Shown piece by piece: positions 1-7,522 of a stretch of 64,000 bases of DNA. Under the pieces are notes generated by a model. It ran no database searches. It saw nothing but the letters and a program-made list of their open reading frames with translations, and was not told the DNA's origin. A program made the translations under genes and the position numbers. This stretch comes from Serratia marcescens subsp. marcescens ATCC 13880 (GTDB lineage Bacteria > Pseudomonadota > Gammaproteobacteria > Enterobacterales > Enterobacteriaceae). The stretch spans positions 2,542,001 to 2,606,000 of the forward strand of contig NZ_CP071238.1 of NCBI RefSeq assembly GCF_017299535.1. The letters run 5' to 3'. Each line of letters opens with the position of its first letter. Position 1 is the first letter of the stretch.

Positions 1-556
1 AAAATATTACCAGTTGGCCGAATAGTTCAGTGTCATCATTGATTTCATCAGGAATTACTTCCGGAACGAATGTAATAGCGCGTTTAGACAACGTTCGCAC
101 GGTGAATTTTTTGCCAAACTCAGGTTGGCTATCAAACGCATTAACGCCTATTTCAAGTAAATTCAAAGAGGGTGAATAGATGGCATACCATGATTTTTGG
201 TAGCAAAAAATCCCACCTTTAAATTTTGGCATTGCTTTGAAATTAATTGTGTTTTCCGTTTTTATTCGCTTTATGGCAGTTAATGTATACTTTTTCGTTG
301 AGTACAGTTCCTTGAGAAAAATGGCAGCACATAAAAAAACAAAGCCTGCTGAAAGAAAAGAAAATATGGTAATCAGAATGCCAGTGGCAGAAAGATCTGA
401 ATTGAGAAGGAACATTATCGTAATAGCGACAACTAGAAATAAAGCTATATTTATCAACCCATCTTTTTTTGTTATGTCCTTCCTGAATTTCACAATGAAA
501 TAAATTACTGCAGCAAAGACTAAACCATAAAAAAAGAGTAATGACCGATCGGGCAT
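1..556 (-). CDS. Partial integral membrane protein, unidentified, 3' end beyond the window
   Basis: The minus strand is open from an ATG at 556 to the left edge, 185 codons with no stop, so the C-terminus lies outside the window. The translation begins MPDRSLLFFYGLVFAAVIYF. It has three hydrophobic segments, at about residues 5-22, 34-51 and 59-81, followed by a soluble part of 100 or more residues. I do not recognise the family. The gene is clearly richer in A and T than the rest of the window and uses many AT-ending codons, which suggests foreign origin next to the terminus. No strong ribosome binding site is visible before the ATG. The small plus-strand reading frame at 237-503 is its antisense shadow. 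Confidence 0.7.
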   Translation of the reverse strand, partial: MPDRSLLFFYGLVFAAVIYFIVKFRKDITKKDGLINIALFLVVAITIMFLLNSDLSATGILITIFSFLSAGFVFLCAAIFLKELYSTKKYTLTAIKRIKTENTINFKAMPKFKGGIFCYQKSWYAIYSPSLNLLEIGVNAFDSQPEFGKKFTVRTLSKRAITFVPEVIPDEINDDTELFGQLVIF

Positions 557-696
557 GATTCCATTCGCCAAAAAATTGATATTGCGTGTAATTTATAGTA
601 ATGGTTTAAAATAAGCAATATCCGGTTTGATTTTCAACCGTTACGACAGGAATCACATCCGCTTAAATCTGAACCCCTGTGTGAGTTTCTTGTCTC

Positions 697-722
697 CAGA
701 TTTCACGTAGCGCGATCAAAAA
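697..722 (+). repeat. Left arm of a perfect 26-bp inverted repeat bracketing dif
   Basis: These 26 bases recur exactly, in reverse complement, at 1813-1838. The core shared by both arms includes TTTCACGTAGCGCGATC. This arm sits directly upstream of the ribosome binding site (AAGGAGG, 721-727) of the gene at 730. The other arm sits at the equivalent position before the convergent grpB-like gene, so both genes have the same leader. Confidence 0.9.
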
Positions 723-729
723 GGAGGGC

Positions 730-1113
730 ATGTTGACCCATTTTGCAGAGTGGCTTAGCCAAATTCAGGCGCTTGAGGTTGAACTGCACCAGCCAACGAC
801 GCGCTGCGATCCGAAACGTGTCGCGGCATTGTTGCATGAAGACTTTGAAGAGATTGGTCGTTCAGGGCTGCGCTATGACAAGCGCCAGACCGTTGCGGCG
901 CTGGAGATGGAAACGGATTATCCGCAGATTGTCGCCGAAGCTTTTAAGCTGGCGCAAATCAGCGAAGGCGCCGTGTTGCTGACGTATAAAAGTTTTCAGC
1001 GTGACGCACAGGGCCGCGCCGTTCGTTGCACTGAGCGCTCATCGATTTGGCTCCTGAAAGATAAAGAGGGTTGGCAGATGCGATTTCATCAAGGTACGCC
1101 GACTGATGATTGA
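730..1113 (+). CDS. DUF4440 / NTF2-like small protein
   Basis: 127 residues starting at an ATG with an excellent Shine-Dalgarno sequence (AAGGAGG) 2-3 bases upstream. The pattern of an N-terminal helix, then HEDFEEIGRSG, then a central repeat of strands ending in WLLKDKEGWQMRFHQGTP is typical of the DUF4440 branch of the NTF2-like superfamily. These are small cone-shaped domains that bind or convert small hydrophobic molecules. No catalytic residues can be assigned. It is a cytoplasmic protein with no signal peptide. It lies between the low-GC gene on the left and dif on the right, and its leader is identical to that of the convergent grpB remnant. Function is unknown; the family call is moderately sure. 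Confidence 0.75.
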   Translation: MLTHFAEWLSQIQALEVELHQPTTRCDPKRVAALLHEDFEEIGRSGLRYDKRQTVAALEMETDYPQIVAEAFKLAQISEGAVLLTYKSFQRDAQGRAVRCTERSSIWLLKDKEGWQMRFHQGTPTDD

Positions 1114-1236
1114 TTGCGTTTAAAAGCGGCGAGTGACAGTAAGCCTGGCGGGAAAATGGAATGTCGGAATGATAACGTTGAAGGTGAGGCGAGAGATGAT
1201 GTGCAGGGCTAATCCCGGTGCGTATTCAGTATTTCA

Positions 1237-1264
1237 ATTTAACATAATATACATTATGCGCACC
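1237..1264 (-). other. dif: dif, XerC/XerD chromosome dimer resolution site
   Basis: Read on the minus strand, the 28 bases are the XerC arm GGTGCGCATAA, the six-base centre TGTATA and the XerD arm TTATGTTAAAT. All 28 positions match the E. coli dif sequence as I know it. XerC and XerD, activated by the FtsK translocase, resolve chromosome dimers here at cell division. There is normally one dif per chromosome, at the junction of the two replichores, so this fixes the window at the terminus. The last base of dif is also the last base of the TAG stop codon of the grpB-like gene (1264-1266). Confidence 0.97.
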
Positions 1265-1746
1265 TAAGTGGTGATATGTGGATTCTGCCGTCCAGGCCTG
1301 ATTACTTGGGGTTTCTCCTGCGGCCAACCAGGCCAGCGCAGCGCCAACTGCTCATGCCGCTGAACAAATTCGTTTTTCAACCGGCCATAAGCCGCCGGGT
1401 TTTGCCGGCTGTCTTCTGCTGCCTGACGTTTGATTGCCGCATATTGCTGAGCAACATCATGATGCTTGCGCAGATAATCTCTGAACGCCAAATGTCTGAT
1501 CACCTGTTCACTTCCTGCAGTAAATGCATGATTGCCGTTTCCCTTGATGTAGTAACGCCTGCCGGCTATGCCGTTCTCGCCGCGCGGCGTAGATCTCATA
1601 TCATGCATCCTGTCATTCAAACCATCCAACGCCGCCAGGCTTTCAACTTCTAGCAAGATATCAATCGCTGGTTTGGCCGGCAGCTCCTGCTGATGAATTG
1701 CCGTTAACATGCCGGCCAGTATGCGCTCTGTCATTTCCTGCCCCAA
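1264..1746 (-). pseudogene. Decayed GrpB / UPF0157-family gene
   Basis: The frame contains hallmarks of the GrpB (UPF0157) nucleotidyltransferase-like family: LPAKPAIDILLEV near the N-terminus, VIRHLAFRDYLRKH in the middle, and YAAIKRQAAED with a C-terminal helix. Two things are wrong. The usual N-terminal block (about 30 residues ending near a W and an F) is missing, because the frame has only a TTG at 1746 or an ATG at 1734 as a start. The conserved glycine-serine motif (HIGSTSVPG in relatives) just before LPAKP is deleted and replaced by HQQE. That motif belongs to the nucleotide-binding site, so the product is probably inactive. The open frame continues upstream to a TAG at 1825-1827 without a start codon. 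The stop overlaps dif by one base. It could still be expressed as a 156-160 residue protein. Confidence 0.6.
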
Positions 1747-1812
1747 TAATGATGACTGGGCATAGTTTTCTATGGCGCCTACCTGCCGGTATTGGCCAGA
1801 AATCCCCTGCTT

Positions 1813-1838
1813 TTTTTGATCGCGCTACGTGAAATCTG
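1813..1838 (-). repeat. Right arm of the 26-bp inverted repeat bracketing dif
   Basis: Exact reverse complement of 697-722. The midpoint of the two arms is about 1268, within about 20 bases of the centre of dif. A partial third copy of the first ten bases (CAGATTTCAC) lies at 1864-1873 in plus orientation. No target-site duplication is visible outside the arms. Confidence 0.9.
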
Positions 1839-2006
1839 ATAAAACGTGGCGGCTACGATACTGCAGATTTCACCCAAACGCGTCACTTAAACGGGCAGTA
1901 TTTGCACGCTAAATGCGCATTGGCGCGCGTTTGATCGCTTTCGGCACGCACCTCGGCGTTGGCTATACTGAATGGGAACATTCCTCCTCGCTCCAGGAGC
2001 CTCCCC

Positions 2007-2384
2007 ATGTTTGATCATGTGAAATTTGGCGTCAGCGACTTTGCCCTCAGCAAAGCGTTTTTCCTCAATGCGCTGGCGCCACTGGGCGTAAAAATCGTTG
2101 CCGAAGGCGACCCCGGCTATGGCATTGAGTTGTGTCCCGAACGGGGTAATGTGTCATTGTGCCTGTTTCAAACCGATGAAAAGCCGGCGCATCTGCACCT
2201 GGCATTTGCCGCAAGCAGCCGTGAGCAGGTCGATGCGTTCTACCACGCCGCGCTAAACGCCGGCGGCAAAGACAATGGCGCGCCCGGTTTGCGGCCCAAT
2301 TACCATGCCCATTACTATGCGGCATTTGTGATCGCCCCGGATGGCCACAATATCGAGGCGGTTTGCCACAACCCGATGGACTAA
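2007..2384 (+). CDS. VOC-family (glyoxalase/bleomycin resistance fold) protein
   Basis: 125 residues. The start at 2007 is chosen because CAGGAG lies eight bases upstream and the protein begins MFDHVKFGVSDF, the normal first strand of a VOC domain; a longer frame from 1959 has no such support. A single domain of about 120 residues carries paired beta-alpha-beta-beta-beta units, with HLHLAFAAS in the first half and YYAAFVIAPDGHNIEAVCH at the end. The final PDGHNIE is the usual place of a metal-binding Glu in glyoxalase-like enzymes, and the His of the second strand is plausible as another ligand. Members include small isomerases, dioxygenases and antibiotic-binding proteins; the substrate cannot be read from sequence. 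It stands alone, 200 bases past the dif-flanking repeat. Confidence 0.85.
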   Translation: MFDHVKFGVSDFALSKAFFLNALAPLGVKIVAEGDPGYGIELCPERGNVSLCLFQTDEKPAHLHLAFAASSREQVDAFYHAALNAGGKDNGAPGLRPNYHAHYYAAFVIAPDGHNIEAVCHNPMD

Positions 2385-2604
2385 TGATTTTTCTAGTTAA
2401 AACAGTCTGTTAATTATGACCTCACACACTCTATTTAACATAACATTGTGATGCTCGCTAACCCTGTTCTGGCCGCCATTCTTCATATTTCCAGTAAAGC
2501 GGATGGTGATCCGTTACTTTGGCAGCCCCATCGCGGAGTAAAATATTCTGTAGGCTGATGTCATTGACGCTGCTCTTCCCTACTCTCCTTATATCTGAAG
2601 TCCC

Positions 2605-3540
2605 TCAGCCTTCAGTATGGCGTACCTGACGACGAATAACTTGCGGCGGCTGCCCAATCGTACGAATAAAAGCGCGTCGCATACGTTCTCTGTCGATAAA
2701 TCCTGTTTGCCTGGCGATCTCATCCAGCGAACTGTTGCTCTCCTCTAACATCGCCCGCGCCGATTCCAGCCGCAGATACTCAACGGCCCTTGCCGGCGAC
2801 TGTCCGGTTTCCGCCTGAAAGATACGGCTGAATTGACGAGGCGACAGATTCGCCACGTCGGCCAGTTCTTCAATATTTAGACGACGGTCCAGATTGCGGC
2901 GCGCATAGGTCAGCACCTTCTGAATGCGATCGGTTTTCGGTTCCAGCTCCAGTAGTGACGAGTACTGCGATTGCCCACCCGTGCGGCGATGGTAAAGCAC
3001 CAGTTTTCGCGCTATAGACCGGGTGATATCGGGGCCCAAATCACTTTCGATCAACGCCAGAGCGAGGTCGATAGCCGCTGTCATCCCTGCTGATGTCCAG
3101 TACGGACCATCGCAGACAAATATCCGGTCTTCTTCAACCTGTATCTTCGGGTAGCGCTGCTTGAGTTCCCGGGCATACATCCAGTGCGTGGTGGCGCGAT
3201 GTCCGTCCAGCATTCCGGCTTCCGCAAGCAAAAATGTCCCAATACACGCTGCTGCGACCCGACGGGCGAATGGCGCGGCGCGGCGCACGAACGCGATGGT
3301 ATCGGGTGTCGCCTTTTCCATACTGGCGCCAAACAGCAAAACATCGTAATGCGTTTCAGTAAAGGCTTCCGTCACCACATCGAAGCCCGCGGATGTGCGT
3401 AACGCGCCGCCATTTTCCGAAAGCAAATGAATGTCATAGACCGGTTCCGGCAACACCATATTGGCGACTTCAAACGCGGTAATAACCGCAAAGCCCATCG
3501 GCGAATAACCGGGTGTGAGGATAAAACCGACTCTGCGCAT
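2605..3540 (-). CDS. GlxA-type transcriptional regulator (DJ-1/PfpI domain plus AraC HTH)
   Basis: 311 residues. Residues 1-170 form a DJ-1/PfpI-like sensor domain, with AACIGTFLLAEAGMLDG at the nucleophile elbow and a Cys at the usual position. The C-terminal 100 residues are an AraC-type double helix-turn-helix, containing LSPRQFSRIFQAETGQSPARAV and GFIDRERMRRAF. GlxA-like proteins are DNA-binding regulators, often of neighbouring metabolic genes, that sense a small metabolite through the PfpI domain. It is divergent from an SDR gene at 3654; the 113-base gap holds an inverted repeat (3562-3591) suited to this regulator. The frame stays open for 48 codons beyond its TGA stop, which I treat as chance. 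Confidence 0.9.
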   Translation of the reverse strand: MRRVGFILTPGYSPMGFAVITAFEVANMVLPEPVYDIHLLSENGGALRTSAGFDVVTEAFTETHYDVLLFGASMEKATPDTIAFVRRAAPFARRVAAACIGTFLLAEAGMLDGHRATTHWMYARELKQRYPKIQVEEDRIFVCDGPYWTSAGMTAAIDLALALIESDLGPDITRSIARKLVLYHRRTGGQSQYSSLLELEPKTDRIQKVLTYARRNLDRRLNIEELADVANLSPRQFSRIFQAETGQSPARAVEYLRLESARAMLEESNSSLDEIARQTGFIDRERMRRAFIRTIGQPPQVIRRQVRHTEG

Positions 3541-3561
3541 ATAGCGGACCCATCATAATCC

Positions 3562-3600
3562 AATGTCATAAAAAGGTGTTTATATGACATTTAAGACATA
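3562..3600. promoter_or_regulatory. Candidate operator between glxA-like and SDR genes
   Basis: AATGTCATA (3562-3570) is the exact reverse complement of TATGACATT (3583-3591), with a 12-base spacer. A further AGACATA follows at 3594-3600, so TGACAT-like hexamers are repeated on one side. AraC/GlxA-type proteins bind paired half sites of this size. The position, between the two divergent starts, supports a role in both autoregulation and control of the SDR gene. Confidence 0.5.
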
Positions 3601-3653
3601 AAATGCGAGTGTTATTGTGCTCATCATTGAAAACAACCACCCTGGAGAAAAAC

Positions 3654-4451
3654 ATGAGCACATCATCAAATGGCACCGCCCTGGTGACCGGCGCTTCAAG
3701 CGGCATCGGCGCACTCTATGCCGACAGACTCGCTAAACGCGGCTACGATCTGATCCTTGTGGCGCGCAATACTGACCGTCTGGAACAGGTTGCCCAACGG
3801 ATCCGCGATACTCATCATCGACAGGTCCGTATTATCGGCGCGGACCTCGGTAACCCGCAGGAACTACGCCATGTGGAAGAGCTACTGCGTAATGAAACGT
3901 CACTGACTATGCTGGTGAATAATGCCGGTTTTGGCGCCGTAACGCCGCTTCTGGATTCGAATGTTGATGAAATGGAAGCGATGATTAACCTCAACGTCAC
4001 CGCGCTGATGCGTTTAACTTATGCGGCTGCACCGGCAATGCTCGCTCGCGGAACGGGAACAATCATCAATATCGCGTCTATCGTCGCGATTAGCCCGGAA
4101 ACCCTGAATGGGATTTATGGCGCAAGCAAAGCCTTTGTGCTGGCGTTCAGCCACTCTCTGCAGCACGAGCTCGGGGATAAAGGGATTCGCGTTCAGGCCG
4201 TTTTACCCGGCGCGACGGCGACCGCGTTCTGGAATGTGCCAGGCGTAGGCGGCCATGAAAATCTGCCGCAATCCTGGGTCATGAAAAGCGAGGAGATGGT
4301 CGATGCCGCGCTGGCAGGTTTAGATGCCGGTGAAACGGTGACCATCCCGCCATTGCAGGACGGTGAAGAATGGAATGCCTGGGAGGCCGCTCGGCGTACC
4401 ATGAGCCAGCATCTCAGCACTGCGCAGCCGGCCCCGCGTTATCGCCGTTAA
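3654..4451 (+). CDS. SDR-family NAD(P)-dependent oxidoreductase
   Basis: 265 residues from an ATG preceded by CTGGAGAAAAAC; a start at 3603 would lack a ribosome binding site. It is a classical short-chain dehydrogenase: TGASSGIG dinucleotide motif at residues 12-19, NNAGFGA in the middle, the catalytic Ser in the NIASIVAIS strand, and YGASK with the catalytic Tyr and Lys. These enzymes reduce or oxidise a carbonyl/alcohol pair with NAD(P). The basic residues after the second strand (ARNTDR) suggest NADP. The substrate is not evident. It faces the GlxA-like regulator, a common arrangement for a regulator and its target. Confidence 0.9.
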   Translation: MSTSSNGTALVTGASSGIGALYADRLAKRGYDLILVARNTDRLEQVAQRIRDTHHRQVRIIGADLGNPQELRHVEELLRNETSLTMLVNNAGFGAVTPLLDSNVDEMEAMINLNVTALMRLTYAAAPAMLARGTGTIINIASIVAISPETLNGIYGASKAFVLAFSHSLQHELGDKGIRVQAVLPGATATAFWNVPGVGGHENLPQSWVMKSEEMVDAALAGLDAGETVTIPPLQDGEEWNAWEAARRTMSQHLSTAQPAPRYRR

Positions 4452-4462
4452 GGCACGTCCAT

Positions 4463-4927
4463 TCATGACTTCTGATGTTCCAAAACCGCCTGAGGGATAT
4501 TACGAAAGCTTATCGCCAGGCGGTTGTAGGCGTTGATGAGACTGATAGCCAGCGTAAGGTCACATACCTCTTCGTCGCTGAAATAGCGCCGCAAATCTGG
4601 CACGTGTTCACGCCGGTTTGATGAAGGGGCAATGAGCGTCATATATTCAGCCCAGGCTAACGCCGCGCGCTCCTTTAAAGAAAAAATGCCTTCGGTACAG
4701 ACCCATCCCTGGAGCGCCGCCAGTTTCTCAGCGCCGACGCCCTCTTTCATCAACATACGCGTATGCAAATCAGTGCAATACGCGCAGCCGTTAATCTGGC
4801 TGACGCGTAAATTAATGAGATCGCGCAGTCGCTCGTCCAAACCGCAATGACAGAGGTAATGGTCAATGGCGCTGAATGCCTGGACGCCAGCGGAAGACGT
4901 CCGGGTGTAATCAATTCGGACGCCCAT
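4463..4927 (-). CDS. Carboxymuconolactone decarboxylase / AhpD-fold protein
   Basis: 154 residues. The AhpD-like redox signature CxxCxxxH is present as C48-A-Y-C51-T-D-L-H55, inside the typical LINLRVSQINGCAYC helix. Family members are alkylhydroperoxidase-type peroxidases or ring-opening decarboxylases, and those with the CxxC pair are usually peroxidase-like. It is the last gene of a minus-strand operon; its ATG lies 4 bases after the stop of the cupin gene. A second family member with the same motif at the same residue numbers opens the operon, so the two are probably paralogues that may form a mixed oligomer. Confidence 0.88.
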   Translation of the reverse strand: MGVRIDYTRTSSAGVQAFSAIDHYLCHCGLDERLRDLINLRVSQINGCAYCTDLHTRMLMKEGVGAEKLAALQGWVCTEGIFSLKERAALAWAEYMTLIAPSSNRREHVPDLRRYFSDEEVCDLTLAISLINAYNRLAISFRNIPQAVLEHQKS

Positions 4928-4930
4928 TTA

Positions 4931-5368
4931 TTACGGCTTACTGTCTGGCGTGGTGAGCTGAGTATCTTTGGTGTCCACGACAAATACCGCCAGTAGTTTC
5001 GCCGGTTTGGTTTTGCTGGCGTTACGGCTGACAACATGGTGCGCGCCAGGATCTTCATACCAGCTTTCGCCTGCCCGATAAGTCCGTTCAGGTTGACCTT
5101 CGACCTGACTGATAATATCGCCTTCCACGACATAGGCGTAGATAAATGAAGAAGGAGCATGCGTATGAGATGCCGATGCAGCGCCCGCAGGATAAAGGAC
5201 TTCGACGGCAGTAAGCGATTTACCCGGAATGTTGGGGATCGCATGCGAAAAATTCGGTTTAACCGTCTCGCCTTGCCCCTGTGGTTCAACGCCATGCGCC
5301 AAAACGGTTGTTGAGAAGATCATTCCGACAGCGGCTACTGCGGATAAAAATGGATTTCTGCTTATCAT
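4931..5368 (-). CDS. Exported cupin-domain protein
   Basis: 145 residues with a clear Sec signal peptide (basic start MISRNP, hydrophobic core, cleavage near VLA-HG at about residue 25). The rest is one cupin barrel: the first motif carries the metal ligands as SHTHAP followed by VVEGDI, and the second as DPGAHHVVSRN. Small exported cupins of this type bind a divalent metal and are found beside AhpD-fold proteins in detoxification operons. Here it sits between two such genes, 4 bases before the downstream one and 75 bases after the upstream one. The reaction is unknown. A periplasmic cupin with cytoplasmic AhpD partners suggests a response to an incoming reactive compound. Confidence 0.85.
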   Translation of the reverse strand: MISRNPFLSAVAAVGMIFSTTVLAHGVEPQGQGETVKPNFSHAIPNIPGKSLTAVEVLYPAGAASASHTHAPSSFIYAYVVEGDIISQVEGQPERTYRAGESWYEDPGAHHVVSRNASKTKPAKLLAVFVVDTKDTQLTTPDSKP

Positions 5369-5443
5369 ATGACGGGCTCCTGACTGGAGTTGTTAAGCTT
5401 GCAGGTGTGACGCCGCGCGATCGCCACGTCACAACACGCAATA

Positions 5444-5899
5444 TCAGGGTTTTTGCGCTTCCTGCGGTACATTGCGGAAACTGATAGCCAGACGGTTATA
5501 GGCGTTGATTAAGCCTATCGCCATCGTCAAATCCGCCAGTTCCTTATCTTCGAAAACGGCAGATGCCGCCGCAAAGGCTTCATCCGGAACATGCGTTTCA
5601 GAAACCCGGGTGACGGTCTCGGCCCAGGACAGCGCCGCCTTTTCACGCGCGGTAAAGACCTCTCCGGCTTCCTCCCAGACTTGCACCAAAGCAAGTTTGA
5701 CGGGGCTGAGACCTTTCTTCAGGAGATCGCGTGTGTGCATATCCAGGCAATAAGCGCAGCCGTTAATTTGGCTGACGCGCAAATTAACCAGTTCCACGAG
5801 CGTATTCTCCAGGCCACATTGCGCGACGTAGGCATAAACCCCACCGAGCGCTTTAACCCCTGCCGGAGAAGTTTTAGTATAATCAATGCGTTGACTCAT
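5444..5899 (-). CDS. Carboxymuconolactone decarboxylase / AhpD-fold protein, first gene of operon
   Basis: 151 residues, beginning MSQRIDYTKTSPAG. It has CxxCxxxH as C48-A-Y-C51-L-D-M-H55, the redox centre of AhpD-type alkylhydroperoxidases. It is similar along its length to the gene at 4463-4927 and probably arose by duplication with that gene. As first gene of a three-gene operon it is divergent from the MocR regulator at 6070 across 170 bases. Its promoter region holds a 40-base element that is repeated in front of the epimerase-like gene at 7657, so it is likely under MocR control. The physiological substrate is unknown. Confidence 0.88.
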   Translation of the reverse strand: MSQRIDYTKTSPAGVKALGGVYAYVAQCGLENTLVELVNLRVSQINGCAYCLDMHTRDLLKKGLSPVKLALVQVWEEAGEVFTAREKAALSWAETVTRVSETHVPDEAFAAASAVFEDKELADLTMAIGLINAYNRLAISFRNVPQEAQKP

Positions 5900-5952
5900 T
5901 TTTTATTTCCTTTATCGTTGAAACTGAGTCAAGCATAACAGCTGGATTTACA

Positions 5953-5992
5953 CTTAAAAGAACCAAAAAACGAAGATTTTGCTGTACCACGC
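5953..5992 (-). promoter_or_regulatory. Copy 1 of a MocR-region regulatory element
   Basis: Read on the minus strand toward the AhpD/cupin operon, this stretch contains GTGGTACA, then CAAAATC, then TTCGTTTTTTGGTTCTTTT and AAG. The same words in the same order occur at 7523-7564 in front of the epimerase-like gene. The pair TGGTAC and TGGTTC, about two helical turns apart, resembles the direct repeats bound by MocR-family dimers. Confidence 0.65.
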
Positions 5993-6069
5993 ATCCGGGA
6001 TGGCTAAAACATGCTGACCAGAGATGCCTCTGCTATTTCAAGTACACCTGCTGATTAATGGAGCGATAT

Positions 6070-7479
6070 ATGAACAGACCCACTCTGGCGCTGACGATTG
6101 ACCGTAACGCACGGATATCCATCGCCGAGCAGATCCGCCAGGGGATCACCGAAGCCATTGAGAGCGGTGTTCTTGCGCCAGGCACAAGGCTCCCTTCATG
6201 GATTGACCTTGCCATACAATTGGGTATCTCTCGCGGCACGGTTAAGACCGCCTATGAACGGTTATCCGATGAGCAACTTGTCGTGATGTCCCGCTCTCGT
6301 GGAACCTGCGTCGTGGATAATCTACCGCCGGGCAGGACGGCGAAAAAGGTGCCTGAATCCGTACCCACTTCAGAATTGTTTCAGGATTTTCTCTTTCCTA
6401 CAGGCGATTTTCAGATGGGGATCCCTGCCGGCGATGTCTTTCCCGTCCCCCTCTTTTCACGCCTTTTTGCGGCGTCAGCCCGTCACGCCGTGCAGTCCAG
6501 ACAATGCTATGGCGACCCCAGAGGGGAAAGCGAATTGCGCCGCGAAATCGCCGGTCAGCTCACCCTTTCCAGAGGAATCAAATGCCATCCTTCTCAAGTT
6601 TTCGTAACTGCCGGATTCACCGGAGGACTTGGCCTCATACTGCACGCGCTGTCTTTACGCGGGCACAAAGCCTGGGTGGAAAATCCTGGCTTTCCGCCGG
6701 CAAGAAAAGCCTTGAGCCTTGCGGGCCTGGCCACGGTACCTGTGCGGGTCGATTCCGAAGGGATGGATATAGAATATGGCATCCATCACGCGCCTGACGC
6801 GGCAATCGCGCTGGTCACCCCCGGGCAGCAAGCGCCCCTGGGGATGGCATTATCATTGGAACGGCGCCACCGTTTAATTGAGTGGGCCCACCAAAATGGC
6901 CGCTGGATCATCGAGGATGACTATCTGGGGGAGTTGCAGCTTAATCGCCGCGCGGCGCCAGCGCTGGCGTCACAGGATATTTATGGTCGGGTTATCCATA
7001 TTGGATCATTCAGTAAAACCATTAGCCCGGCTCTACGCCTGGGGTTTGTCGTGGCGCCGCCATCGCTTGTCGAGACGGTTGCTGATGTCGCCGCCTCGCT
7101 TTCCCCCGCTCCGACTCCCGCGATCCAGATGGCGGTGCATGCCTTTTTGAGTGAGGGGCATTTTCTTCGGCATCTGCGAAAAATGAAAAGAGTTTACCAT
7201 GCCAGAAGTACTGAACTTTCCCGCATAATGAAGGCGTTAGGCTACACCGTTCAGGTCCATGGTTTATCCGTTTTAATCAACCTGCCAGACGGCTCTCAGG
7301 ATCGCACCATTGCGCATTACGCCTATAACTTTGGCCTGGCGCCATCCCCGCTTTCAGCCTGGTATCAGTCAGGGGTAGCGGAAAAGTCCGGTCTGTTGCT
7401 TGGCGTATCAGGCAAGGAAGGCGAATCACTCCTCCATGCCTGCGAGCGGCTGGATCGATTGATCCGTAAACTCGCTTAA
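6070..7479 (+). CDS. MocR-family transcriptional regulator (GntR HTH plus aminotransferase domain)
   Basis: 469 residues. The start at 6070 has TGGAGCG upstream at correct spacing; the ATG at 6058 lacks one. Residues 8-75 form a GntR winged helix (IAEQIRQGITEAIESGVLAPG, then GISRGTVKTAYERL). The rest is a class-I aminotransferase fold with the PLP lysine at about K316 in GSFSKTISPALRLGF and the phosphate-binding YGDPRGESELRREIA region. MocR proteins use bound PLP or a PLP adduct as effector and usually activate a divergent gene. Here the divergent partner is the AhpD-cupin operon, and a matching site also precedes the downstream gene at 7657. It could be called PdxR-like, but no pdxST genes are present. 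Confidence 0.93.
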   Translation: MNRPTLALTIDRNARISIAEQIRQGITEAIESGVLAPGTRLPSWIDLAIQLGISRGTVKTAYERLSDEQLVVMSRSRGTCVVDNLPPGRTAKKVPESVPTSELFQDFLFPTGDFQMGIPAGDVFPVPLFSRLFAASARHAVQSRQCYGDPRGESELRREIAGQLTLSRGIKCHPSQVFVTAGFTGGLGLILHALSLRGHKAWVENPGFPPARKALSLAGLATVPVRVDSEGMDIEYGIHHAPDAAIALVTPGQQAPLGMALSLERRHRLIEWAHQNGRWIIEDDYLGELQLNRRAAPALASQDIYGRVIHIGSFSKTISPALRLGFVVAPPSLVETVADVAASLSPAPTPAIQMAVHAFLSEGHFLRHLRKMKRVYHARSTELSRIMKALGYTVQVHGLSVLINLPDGSQDRTIAHYAYNFGLAPSPLSAWYQSGVAEKSGLLLGVSGKEGESLLHACERLDRLIRKLA

Positions 7480-7522
7480 CGGCCCCCTTGCGATTCTCGC
7501 GCTTTCCTCTTCCGCTTGTCTC

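Noticed and set aside
237..503. Plus-strand 88-codon frame
   Set aside because: It is antisense to the open minus-strand membrane gene at 1-556, which has clear helices and coding wording; the plus-strand product is low-complexity.
2461..2604. In-frame open stretch of 48 codons after the GlxA stop, with protein-like ending DHHPLYWKYEEWRPEQG
   Set aside because: No start codon in the frame, and an open stretch of this length is expected by chance often enough.
4750..5295. Long 181-codon minus-strand frame overlapping the AhpD and cupin genes
   Set aside because: It is an out-of-frame shadow of two genes with recognised domains, and its product is Arg/Ser-rich without family features.
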